The notes under the pieces are model-generated. The model searched no databases and was not told the DNA's origin. It saw nothing but the letters and a program-made list of their open reading frames with translations. This document shows positions 9,050 to 17,116 of a DNA stretch of 64,000 nucleotides, in pieces. The stretch lies in the NCBI RefSeq assembly GCF_022229005.1, contig NZ_JAKKFD010000044.1:372001-436000 (forward strand), given 5' to 3'. The stretch's first letter is position 1. Each line of letters opens with the position of its first letter. The position numbers and the translations under genes were made by a program. This DNA is from Micromonospora trifolii (GTDB lineage: Bacteria > Actinomycetota > Actinomycetes > Mycobacteriales > Micromonosporaceae).

Positions 9050-9781
9050 TCAACGTCGCGGGATGCCGAGCTCGCGTAGGTAGGAGATGCGCGCTTCGAC
9101 AGCAGCGTGGAAGTGCCGCCAATCGAGACGGTCGTCGAACTCTACGGGGATGCTGTCGGCGCCGGACGACGCGACGCAGAGAGCTGCATCGTACAGCTTC
9201 TCTGCCAATAGACGCCGAAACGAAACGCTGCACCGTTCTTGGTAGCTCAAGTGGTTCCAAACGCCTTCAACTTCGAAGGCCCCCCGCCTAACGAGGCGCG
9301 TCGGCTTATTGCGCGACTTAGGTGCGTCCTCAACAATGAAAAGGTAGCCGAGCCACGGCTCCTCGCCCGGGAACATGTCAGCAAGGTTGGCGCGCCGCGC
9401 GTCAGTGGCGGTGCCCAAGGCTTCCTCGATACGATTGTTGTAGTTGTTGCCGAAGGAGGGACCGCCGAGCGCCTTCATCTCGAAGGCCGCCACGAGAGTG
9501 CCCTCGTACGACACCACAACGTCCCATTGCTTGGTCGGACGATAGTAACCCGGCAGGATGATGTTGTTGCCCTTGACGGCGATGGATTCGACAGGGAATC
9601 CCGCATCGAGGAAGAACTTGGACAAAAGCGCCGCAACGGCGTCAAAGTGCTTGCCGCCGCGCACGGACCCAGCCGTGCCGGCACCCACCCTTTCCGCGAT
9701 CTTGGACAGCTCCAGCTGGGACCGCTTTGTGTCCCAGTACGCGGCGATAGCGCGCTCGAAGTCTTCCCGGGTGACAGCCAT
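9050..9781 (-). CDS. XhoI/PaeR7I-family type II restriction endonuclease, copy 2
   Basis: A 243-aa protein from ATG 9781, which has GAGGGAG upstream. An alternative ATG at 9796 overlaps the methyltransferase stop as ATGA and would add five residues (MRGSS). The catalytic core reads GYYRPTKQWDVVV then AAFEMKALG, so the K of the E-x-K triad is kept with M in the middle, followed by NNYNNRIEEALGTATD. Its direct coupling to the methyltransferase gene makes this the genuine partner of that enzyme; copy 1 is separate. Expected activity is cutting unmodified invading DNA, probably at CTCGAG or a related site. Confidence 0.87.
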   Translation of the reverse strand: MAVTREDFERAIAAYWDTKRSQLELSKIAERVGAGTAGSVRGGKHFDAVAALLSKFFLDAGFPVESIAVKGNNIILPGYYRPTKQWDVVVSYEGTLVAAFEMKALGGPSFGNNYNNRIEEALGTATDARRANLADMFPGEEPWLGYLFIVEDAPKSRNKPTRLVRRGAFEVEGVWNHLSYQERCSVSFRRLLAEKLYDAALCVASSGADSIPVEFDDRLDWRHFHAAVEARISYLRELGIPRR

Positions 9782-9792
9782 CGAGCTCCCTC

Positions 9793-11556
9793 TCATGTGG
9801 ACAGGTGGCTGACACCATACAGGCGCCGGGCGATCCGGCTCGCACCTTCCCTGTCTCGGCGCGCGAAGACGTCGCGCAGCTGCTGCTGGTCCTCCGCGCT
9901 GATGGACTCAGGATTCGGAACGCGGATCTTGCGCAGGTACTGCGCTTGGAAGCGGAGAGTGCCCCCACGCATACGGACTGCATACGCCTCAACGAATGCC
10001 TGAGCGATGTCAGAGAGTAACAAACCACCTAAAACGCGCAGGTCCCAGGTGTCCGACACGATGAAGTACAGGTTGTGGTGCGGGTACAAAGTACCCACGT
10101 CTAGCACCGGATGGAGCTGCATCCTCATGTCCGGGAACAGCAGTTTTTCGCGGCCGGTCAAAGTGGCATCGACCTTGTCGATGGTCTTGTACCAACGGTC
10201 CGGCTGCCGTTTCGCGATGTAGCGGCCTGTCAACTTTTCCCGATGTCTCTGGAAGTAGGCACGCAGCTTCGGGTACCGCGCTAGATCGACCAGCGAGCCG
10301 TCCGCCTCCCACGGATTTACCAAAAAGGTGTCGTGCTGACCCAGGGTGCCGGTGGTGACGTCCTTGACCATTGCTATGGGCAGCAGGCGGTCCGACTCCG
10401 CAACGATTCGGTTTGTTGTTAGGTATACGGCGTCAGCGCCGGTCGCGATGCCGATACCAACGCGGGTGCCCGCACCGGTGTCCTCAAGCAGTGGAAAACC
10501 CTCTGTGATCTCCTCGATCATGGCCAGTCGTGACGGTGTCCCCGTCGGCCAAGGCTCCTGGTCGGCAAACCAGCCGGGCATGCGCGCAGCCTGAAACGCC
10601 GGCCGCGTGAACTCGGTCGACGCGCTGTCTGACCGCCAGCTTAGAAAATCCGCAGCCGCAGTAGCGTCGAACAGGCGCGTAGTGTCGGCAACGACCGCGG
10701 TGCCCTGCCTCGCTCGACGCAGTACCGTGATCGCCGGATAGGCGGACACGGCTTCCAGGAACGCGTCCACATCGTGCATGGTTACGACGGTCTCGACGGC
10801 GAAACCGCTGGTCACCAGGCCACGGAGTGCGCGTCCGTACTGGTTACGCATCCAACGGTCGGCACAGATGAAACCCAAAGCGCCCCCGTCGCGCAAGCGA
10901 CGAAGCGCCTTCTCGTAGAAGCCGACATAGATGTCTGCCCGGCCCACCATGGTGCGGCACGCGCGCCGGTAGGCGTCACTCTTCTCCGTGGAAATGTCCT
11001 CCAAGCGGAGGTACGGCGGGTTGCCGACGATGACATCGAAGCGGTCGGCATCGGTAGCCAGGAGGAAATCGGCGTGCCGAACCCAGCCTGCGACCACGGC
11101 GGCGACCTGGTCGAAATCCCACCCGTCGGCCTGCAAAACTGCCGTAACGGCGTCCGTGGTTGCCGTGACGTTTCGTTCTTGGAGGTCTACGGCGTGCAAG
11201 GCGTCTGCGGCGGCGGTAATGGTCAGACCATGCTTACGGCACGAACTCGACAGCCGCTCCGCCGCCGCCACCATGAACGCACCATCCCCGCAGGCGGGGT
11301 CCAGCAGCCGGCGCCGTGACAGATCATCATCGTCGGTGTAGCCGACGAGATCGAGGATGAGGTCCACCACCCAGCGCTGGGTGTACACCTCACCGTGCTC
11401 TCGATCCAGAGCTACCGAGGTTCCACCGACAGTAGTAGCTGCATCTAACACCGCGCCAGCGTAGGTGGTAGCCCTGGCTGGGCGTGCGCCGACCCGCGCT
11501 ATGTTGCCGCGAACGGCACTACCGGCCGCGTTCCACAGACGGGGCGCACCATCCAT
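9793..11556 (-). CDS. Type II N6-adenine DNA methyltransferase (XhoI/PaeR7I system type)
   Basis: About 587 aa from ATG 11556; a TTG at 11571 is a less likely start. Motif I is LLDPACGDGAFMVAAAE (about residue 85) and motif IV is VGNPPYLRLED (about residue 180), the NPPY class that methylates adenine N6. The C-terminal half, with WYKTIDKVD and a late RFQAQYLRKIRVP, corresponds to the target-recognition part of Eco57I/PaeR7I-like enzymes. M.PaeR7I is about 530 aa; the extra length is mostly an N-terminal segment of low conservation, so the start could be further downstream. The stop overlaps the start of endonuclease copy 2 by 4 nt, showing an operon in which the methylase is made first. Confidence 0.85.
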   Translation of the reverse strand: MDGAPRLWNAAGSAVRGNIARVGARPARATTYAGAVLDAATTVGGTSVALDREHGEVYTQRWVVDLILDLVGYTDDDDLSRRRLLDPACGDGAFMVAAAERLSSSCRKHGLTITAAADALHAVDLQERNVTATTDAVTAVLQADGWDFDQVAAVVAGWVRHADFLLATDADRFDVIVGNPPYLRLEDISTEKSDAYRRACRTMVGRADIYVGFYEKALRRLRDGGALGFICADRWMRNQYGRALRGLVTSGFAVETVVTMHDVDAFLEAVSAYPAITVLRRARQGTAVVADTTRLFDATAAADFLSWRSDSASTEFTRPAFQAARMPGWFADQEPWPTGTPSRLAMIEEITEGFPLLEDTGAGTRVGIGIATGADAVYLTTNRIVAESDRLLPIAMVKDVTTGTLGQHDTFLVNPWEADGSLVDLARYPKLRAYFQRHREKLTGRYIAKRQPDRWYKTIDKVDATLTGREKLLFPDMRMQLHPVLDVGTLYPHHNLYFIVSDTWDLRVLGGLLLSDIAQAFVEAYAVRMRGGTLRFQAQYLRKIRVPNPESISAEDQQQLRDVFARRDREGASRIARRLYGVSHLST

Positions 11557-11739
11557 GCCTGACCCGGCCAAAATTCGACGACGCTACCACGGCGTGCCGT
11601 TGCCCGTGCTGACCGACTCCTGGGAATTATCGCCGCGAATGTCCCAGACGCAGGCTCTGTCCGGGCGAGCCTCGTTGCCTTCGCCTCAGCAACCCTAGCG
11701 GGCGATTGAACACCTCCAGCAGCACCTCGTCCATCAGCG

Positions 11740-11817
11740 TGAGGATCGACAGGGTTTTTGGTATTCCGCGTACGCCTCATTCTCACCGCCCTGGACCTTG
11801 CCGTCGGCAATTAGGAG
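11740..11817 (+). pseudogene. Short fragment related to the helical protein encoded at 13793-14890
   Basis: The plus strand at 11755-11814 reads FLVFRVRLILTALDLAVGN and then a stop. The intact minus-strand gene at 13793-14890 has VFRVRLSLTALDLAAG in its C-terminal half. Both nucleotide and protein levels align over about 55 bp, so this is the scar of a second copy of that gene family, in the opposite orientation. Confidence 0.55.
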
Positions 11818-11874
11818 CCAACGCGCGAGACTGAGGTCGAAAATTCCGGTGGCGAGGCAGGGGATGCTAGAGGC

Positions 11875-13170
11875 GTGAGCGATGCGTGGAGGGACGTCGA
11901 GGCCGGCCGGCGACAGCTGGACTGGGCGGTCGCGGTCGGCGACCCGGCAGAGGCGGACTACCTGACACCGACCGGCCGCCGAATCGCAAGCCAGGCGATC
12001 ATGGACTTGGAGGCGTTCTTCGGCCCTGCCTGGCTGCACCGCGCTACACATCCCGCGCCAGGAATCACCGGACCGACAATGGGGCCCTACTTCGCCTCGC
12101 TGCTGGGCGCGCCAGCGTTCGTCGCTGTAATCGGCCTGTGGGCACGTCTGCAGGTCTTGGTCGACGCCAAGGTCCAAGGCATCGGTCGGGTACGGAAGAA
12201 CTTGCGTGCCAACCCGACGGCTGAAGAGTTCCGCCATCACATCGCCTTGGCACGGCTGGCGGTTCTTGCCATCCAGGCCGGTGCGCGGATCACCCTGGAG
12301 CCGGTAAAGCCGCAGGGCGGGCCGGGTGATCTGCAGGCGGTGCGCGCTGACAGCGACGTATTTATCGAGGTCAGGGCACTAGGCCCCGACCGGGCATTCC
12401 GCGCCTACAACCAGCAGGTCAGGGATGCCACCACGCACCTGCGGGTGCTGGAGAGCCGCCACGGCGTGCATTGGGACGGCGATTTACCTCCCGAAGCAAC
12501 CCCGCGGTGGAAAGAAAACGTGGCCTTGGCGGCCGCCGAGGCAGCGGCGACCGGAGTTCCCGTCGAGGTTACCGTCGACGGATCGACGTTGACCGCTCAT
12601 TCGAATCCGGCGCCGGCCGGCGCTCGAATCGCCGGGCCGATGTGGGAGTCCGATCAAGGCCCCCGGCTGCTACAAGCGCTCATGAGGAAGGCCGTCAAAA
12701 CCCAATCCGCCGGGGCGGCCTGGCTGTGGCTGGAAGACGCCGGCGCCGTGTGGCCGCTGACCTCCTTCGCCCGCGACCCACTACCTCTAAAGATCGATGT
12801 GCTCCGCCAAGCGCTCGATCCGCTATTTGACGCCCATCCGCATGTACTCGGTGTCGTGCTTACCTCCGGCGAGATGCGCCTCAATGAGCTTGACGCCACC
12901 GAGGCCAACCACCGCGGTGCGGCCTTCCGCCGCACCGTACCCGGCTCTCGGGCTCGGGAGAGCATCGTCGTGCGCCGCCGGCTAAACGTGCCTGGACAGT
13001 GCGCGCTGATCAACGAACTGTGCAGCGAGGAACCAGCCTGGCTCGATCGGGCACTAGCCCGCCTCGGCATCCCCGGCGGCGTCACAGCACTTACAACCCC
13101 GCCAGCCCGCCAGGCACCGACGGTCGTGCAGAAGCACCGCAGTGGCCTGTACCTGCCCACACGCAGCTGA
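11875..13170 (+). CDS. Unrecognised 431-aa protein with a nuclease-like motif
   Basis: GTG start at 11875, close after GATGCTAGAG, with no obvious ribosome binding site. I do not recognise the family. Residues 1-120 are helical. Around residues 145-175 the pattern GDLQAVRADSDVFIEVRALG resembles the central hairpin of PD-(D/E)XK folds (D, then E-x-R instead of E-x-K). A helix RAYNQQVRDATTHLRV follows. The C-terminal half is mixed alpha/beta and ends with a basic tail. It is encoded divergently from the restriction-modification genes, and its codon use is like theirs. A role in the same defence island, perhaps as a degenerate or variant nuclease, is possible; other functions are equally open. 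Confidence 0.6.
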   Translation: MSDAWRDVEAGRRQLDWAVAVGDPAEADYLTPTGRRIASQAIMDLEAFFGPAWLHRATHPAPGITGPTMGPYFASLLGAPAFVAVIGLWARLQVLVDAKVQGIGRVRKNLRANPTAEEFRHHIALARLAVLAIQAGARITLEPVKPQGGPGDLQAVRADSDVFIEVRALGPDRAFRAYNQQVRDATTHLRVLESRHGVHWDGDLPPEATPRWKENVALAAAEAAATGVPVEVTVDGSTLTAHSNPAPAGARIAGPMWESDQGPRLLQALMRKAVKTQSAGAAWLWLEDAGAVWPLTSFARDPLPLKIDVLRQALDPLFDAHPHVLGVVLTSGEMRLNELDATEANHRGAAFRRTVPGSRARESIVVRRRLNVPGQCALINELCSEEPAWLDRALARLGIPGGVTALTTPPARQAPTVVQKHRSGLYLPTRS

Positions 13171-13179
13171 TCAACGGCC

Positions 13180-13470
13180 TCGTCGCCAGAATCGCCCGGT
13201 AGGAGGCGGCGTCAACAGTGCACGGTTCGCCACGACCAGCGCGAACACGATCCGCTCAACGTGCGGCTCCATCCGCGTGTTGGCCAGCAGCCGCAGCATC
13301 CCCGCGTCGATCCCCAGAGCGCGCTACAGTCCGTCCAGCGCGTACGCCCCCGCCCATCGCCCAGGAGTCGATGAACCGCAGGTCCGCCGAGGTGGTCGCC
13401 CGCGTCGACATGCACTGTCACGTCGAACGTGTACGCCCAGTCGTCGAGGACGACACTCTGACAAACGGGC
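13180..13470 (-). pseudogene. Transposase remnant, probably IS1634-like
   Basis: On the minus strand RALGIDAGMLRLLANTRM followed by EPHVERIVFALVVANRAL reads without a break. This resembles the N-terminal part of IS1634-type transposases, where a VERIVFALVANRAL segment is typical. Upstream and downstream the frame breaks (a stop precedes RALG, and a proline-rich out-of-frame tail follows). With the IS5 scar this shows repeated insertion in the island. Confidence 0.55.
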
Positions 13471-13792
13471 TCCGTGAGCAACCAGCCAGTTCAACGACCG
13501 GACACAACCAGGCCCCGAAGGCACCTCTCCGCGAGCCTGGTCGTGTCGGTGCGGCGTCGATCTGTGGTTGTACTCCATCGTGCTGTAGCCCAGCTGCCGC
13601 AGGTGGCTGGTGAACGCCTCTCCTCGCGCGCCCTGCTTACTTCGGCAGCAAGGGCCCAGGGCTGGCGCGGGCCGGTGTCCTGCGTTGCACCTCACAGGGC
13701 CGTCCATGGCCAGATACGCACTGAGCCTCGCGTGGCAACTGATGTCGGGCGATGAATTCGCCTTAGCCCTGACGTATTGCTCATGCGACGGG
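13471..13792. other. 320 bp without a recognised gene
   Basis: Nothing recognisable was found between the transposase scar and the first gene of the lanthipeptide block. Its right end is the 3' flank of the minus-strand gene at 13793 and could hold its terminator, but I see no strong hairpin with a T-run. Confidence 0.4.
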
Positions 13793-14890
13793 TTAGGCAA
13801 AGCTATGCGCACCGCTTATAACGGTGCCGGCCAGAGCGACGGCTAACGACAGTGGATCCCGTGCTGCATCTGGCAGGGTCCCCAGACCCAACCCGCTCGA
13901 TTCGACCAATAGGCCCAGCGACCCCTGCTGCTCAGGGCCGACGGCTGGGTGGTTGAGGAGATCGCGCGCCGCGTTAGCATCCTCGTCGCGAATCACGTCT
14001 GCCGCGAGCCGCTCGATGAGGTCATCTGCGATGTACGGCGGCAGGCCGGCGGCAAGGTCCAAAGCCGTGAGACTGAGGCGCACACGGAACACCGAAATTC
14101 CTCTGCCCGCCGCGGTGGCCGACGCTCGGTCAGTCAGGCCAGCGTAATCAGTTGTGGGGATGCCTCTGATCGTCGTTGCGTGCCAACTCTGGAGGAGGTC
14201 GTGCACCGTTCGCTCCCATGGCTGTTCGATCTTCGTTCGGCTGAGCAGGTCGGCGGCTTCGACGCCGTTGCCCTGCATCAGGTGGGCGACGATCGTGAGC
14301 TGTCGCCCGTCGAGCAGGGTGGGGCCGATTCCGTCGTAGTGCTTCACGTGAGCCAGTGCGTCGGCCCAGCGGCCTGACAGGGTGAGGGCGCGGGTTCCAT
14401 CGGAGAGCAGGATGCCACGTAGCCAATTGATGATCTGTTGGTTTTCGTCGGGATCAGCAGTGAGCTGCTGGGGATGTATCTCCAGGTCGTCAATGACGGT
14501 GTGCCTGCCGCTGACGATCGCTGTGTGTAGGTCGGTGAGCAGGCGGTGTGCGCCGTCGCCGTCGCCGTCTCGGGTGCGTAGGCGGGCGAGGTTGATGACG
14601 GGTTCGAGGGCGAAGCGGGCGGTGTGCGCGTTGAGCGCCGTTCTGCTGAGGTAGAGGTTCGCGTGTTGGTGGCACCAGGTGCGGGCGAGTTCCGCGTCGC
14701 CGCAGTCGGAGGCGACGAGGGCGGCTCCGTTGAAAACCATGGATGCCGTTTCCGGGTCGTGTTCGCGGTGGGCGGTCTCGGCGAGTGCGGCGAGTCGGTT
14801 TACTCGTGCGTCGAGCGGTTTGGCTGGCGGTCGTTTGCGGGGGACGAGGGGGAAACGGGCGGCGATGGTGGGTGCGAGGGGCAGGGTCAT
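13793..14890 (-). CDS. Helical repeat (TPR-like) protein of the lanthipeptide block
   Basis: 365 aa from ATG 14890, which has GAGGACACC upstream; an earlier in-frame start (14926) lacks one. The protein is almost entirely helical, with units such as LAALAETAHREHDPETASM and ARTWCHQHANLYLSRTAL that resemble the C-terminal TPR-like half of actinomycete XRE regulators. No helix-turn-helix domain is present. It is the last gene of the minus-strand lanthipeptide series, about 125 bp after the methyltransferase gene. A regulatory or scaffolding role is inferred from similarity to the TPR half of cluster regulators (compare the XRE gene at 29329). Function is not established. Confidence 0.65.
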   Translation of the reverse strand: MTLPLAPTIAARFPLVPRKRPPAKPLDARVNRLAALAETAHREHDPETASMVFNGAALVASDCGDAELARTWCHQHANLYLSRTALNAHTARFALEPVINLARLRTRDGDGDGAHRLLTDLHTAIVSGRHTVIDDLEIHPQQLTADPDENQQIINWLRGILLSDGTRALTLSGRWADALAHVKHYDGIGPTLLDGRQLTIVAHLMQGNGVEAADLLSRTKIEQPWERTVHDLLQSWHATTIRGIPTTDYAGLTDRASATAAGRGISVFRVRLSLTALDLAAGLPPYIADDLIERLAADVIRDEDANAARDLLNHPAVGPEQQGSLGLLVESSGLGLGTLPDAARDPLSLAVALAGTVISGAHSFA

Positions 14891-15014
14891 GGTGTCCTCA
14901 CGTACGGCGGAGGAGCGTGTTGGCATCGATGTCTGTTTGGCGGTGCGTGGTGGTTGGCGGTGCTTGTGCCTGGGGTGGCCGGGGCGGGGTTGGGCACCGC
15001 CCCGGCGTGCGCCG

Positions 15015-17102
15015 TCAGAAGGAGATGGTGAAGGTGGTGTCGGGCCGTTGGATGTCGCGGGGCTCGGCAGGTCGCATTCCTGCTGGCTGGGCGGTGACGG
15101 TGGGTTGGTTGGTGCGGCCCGCTTCGTCCCATTGGTCGAGCAGGTTGGTGAGTTCGGTGGCGAGCTTGTCGGCGTCTGGTCCGTGTGCGATGGCGCCGAG
15201 TTCGTGGTGGCCTTGGCTGGTTGGTTGGAAGGCGAGGTAGGCGATGGTGCCGCCGTGGTAGATGGCGGCTCCGGCCCAGCGGTAGGCGGGGGTGACCAGT
15301 CCGCTGGTGCGGGCGGTGTCTCCGACGCCGAGGCGGCCGAAGGGTGTGCTGGTGTGCACGAGTAGCCATAGGTCGAGATGGCCGACGGGGTCCTCGTCGG
15401 CGACTTGGATGCCGGTCCAGCGTTCGTGTCGGGGATGGCTCAGGGCGCGGCTGAGCGCCTGTCGGTCGGGGTGGTCGGCGGCGTCGAGTTTGAGGGCCAC
15501 GTCGGTGTCGAGGCGTACGTGGTGGTCGGTGTGTTCTGCGGTGCCGCGCATGGGGACGAATCCGCAGACCAGCGGTGTCGTGGTGCTGGTGAGTTGGTGG
15601 GCGGCGGTGCGGTCGAGGGCGAAGCATCGGGTCAGGCCGCTCTCGTGTACGCGTAGGGGTACGACGATGCGGCCGTGGTTGGCGAGTTGGTCCCACCAGG
15701 CGGTGGAGATGTCCCATGCTCCGGCGGTGACGATGATCCGGTCGTAGGGCGCGGTGTCGGGGTGGCCGAGGGCTCCGTCGGCGTGGATTACGTCGACAGT
15801 GTTGTAGCCGGCGCGGGCGAGGTTGGCGCGGGCGCCGTCGGCGAGGTCTTGGTCGAGTTCGATGGTGACGACCGTGCCGCTGGGGGTGGTTAGCTCGGCG
15901 AGTAGGGCTGCGTTGATGCCGGTGGCCGCGCCGATCTCCAGGACGCGATGTCCGGGGTGCGGATTGAGTTGTTCGAGCATGTCCGCGACGAGGCTGGGGC
16001 TCGACGCGGAGGACAGCGCGGCACCGCTGGGGTCGCGCTTCGTGACGATCTGGCGGGGGGTGTAGACGGTCTCCAGTTCGACACCGGGGAGGAACTGCTC
16101 GCGGGGCACTCTGCGAAACGCCTGCTCTACGGAAGCCGAGCGGACGTGGCCGCGCTGTTTCAAGGCGGTGACAAGCTGTTCGCGAAGCACGGCTGCGCTG
16201 GGAGCTTCAGGTTCGGCGTCAGATGAGTGGACCATGTGTGTGCTTCTCTCTGTTGTTGGGGCGAGTTGATGCTTGTCGTAGGCGTCGGTGGGCGAGTGGT
16301 GGAAGGTGACGTGGGTGGCTGCCGTCGCGAGGAGCCAGGCGTCGGTGGCCGAGATGCCGAGCCGATTGAAGAGGAACAGCAGGTGGTGGGTTAGCACCCC
16401 GCGCAGGTCGCGGGTGAGTGCGCCGTGCCGGTCGAGGAAGCCGAGGTCTGCGCCTGCCCGCTCGTGGGCTTGCGGCCATTGGGGGGTGGCTGCCAGCGGG
16501 CTACCCGGAGCGTCGGCGGCGGCGATGAGCAGCCGCTGTACGGCGGCGATCAGCTGCGGGCTTGGTCCTGGCGCGTTGGATTGGTGGCGGCGGTTAGCGA
16601 CGTGTCGCCAGACGTCGCCTTGCTCGGCGAACTCCAGTCCGGCGGCACGCATGAGGCGGGTGGCGAGCACGACACCGAGTTCGCGTCGGTGGGCGCCGCC
16701 GGCAGCGAGATGGCCGAGGATGTGGCGGCTGTCGGCGTGAAACAGGGTGTGGGCGACGGTCATGGCCTGGTCCCCGCCGAACGCGTATGCCTCGGGCCGG
16801 TAGATGGGCTCGGTGACGCCGCGGATGCGGTCGTCGTTGGTGAGGCCGGCGAGGAGGGCGTAGACCATGGCTTGCCGGTCGCCGGGCAGGAGCCGCAACC
16901 GCCACGTCTGCATTTTGCGGATGAACCAGAAGGCGGTGATCACACCCCTGTCCTCGGCGCTGCTTAGTGCGGGTGCGAGTCGGGTTGCGGCGTACTTCTC
17001 GGCGGTTTGCCAGTCGGCGAAGGTCAGATTGACCTGACGCCACTGGCTTACCGAAACCGCCTGGATGGGTGGGGCGATGTCGGAGGCGAGGTCGAGGTCC
17101 AT
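15015..17102 (-). CDS. Fusion of a SpaB_C (thiopeptide-type) domain and an FxLD-system isoaspartyl methyltransferase
   Basis: 695 aa, ATG 17102 preceded by GAGGAG. Residues 1-285 are a SpaB_C/thiopeptide-type bacteriocin biosynthesis domain (WFIRKMQTWRLRL, then YRPEAYAFGGDQAM and LFHADSRHIL). Residues 290-695 are a PCMT-like O-methyltransferase: a leading helix with RRVPREQFLPG, motif I VLEIGAATGINAALLAEL, then VTIELDQDL and YDRIIVTAGAWDI. In lanthipeptide clusters such LanS-type enzymes methylate an aspartate of the modified peptide so that it cyclises to aspartimide and opens to isoaspartate. An ATG at 16235, with GAGAGAAG upstream, opens the methyltransferase part and could give a separate product. 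The gene follows lanC by 14 bp. The SpaB_C part is additional to the elimination domain already present in LanB. Confidence 0.88.
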   Translation of the reverse strand: MDLDLASDIAPPIQAVSVSQWRQVNLTFADWQTAEKYAATRLAPALSSAEDRGVITAFWFIRKMQTWRLRLLPGDRQAMVYALLAGLTNDDRIRGVTEPIYRPEAYAFGGDQAMTVAHTLFHADSRHILGHLAAGGAHRRELGVVLATRLMRAAGLEFAEQGDVWRHVANRRHQSNAPGPSPQLIAAVQRLLIAAADAPGSPLAATPQWPQAHERAGADLGFLDRHGALTRDLRGVLTHHLLFLFNRLGISATDAWLLATAATHVTFHHSPTDAYDKHQLAPTTERSTHMVHSSDAEPEAPSAAVLREQLVTALKQRGHVRSASVEQAFRRVPREQFLPGVELETVYTPRQIVTKRDPSGAALSSASSPSLVADMLEQLNPHPGHRVLEIGAATGINAALLAELTTPSGTVVTIELDQDLADGARANLARAGYNTVDVIHADGALGHPDTAPYDRIIVTAGAWDISTAWWDQLANHGRIVVPLRVHESGLTRCFALDRTAAHQLTSTTTPLVCGFVPMRGTAEHTDHHVRLDTDVALKLDAADHPDRQALSRALSHPRHERWTGIQVADEDPVGHLDLWLLVHTSTPFGRLGVGDTARTSGLVTPAYRWAGAAIYHGGTIAYLAFQPTSQGHHELGAIAHGPDADKLATELTNLLDQWDEAGRTNQPTVTAQPAGMRPAEPRDIQRPDTTFTISF

Positions 17103-17116
17103 GGTGGTCTCCTCGT

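Noticed and set aside
8585..9260. Possible genes between the two restriction genes
   Set aside because: No ribosome binding site or recognisable family on either strand; only chance high-GC frames.
14887..15717. Frame of 276 codons on the minus strand within the SpaB_C/methyltransferase gene
   Set aside because: Almost only Arg, Pro, His and Thr, a shadow of the real coding frame.
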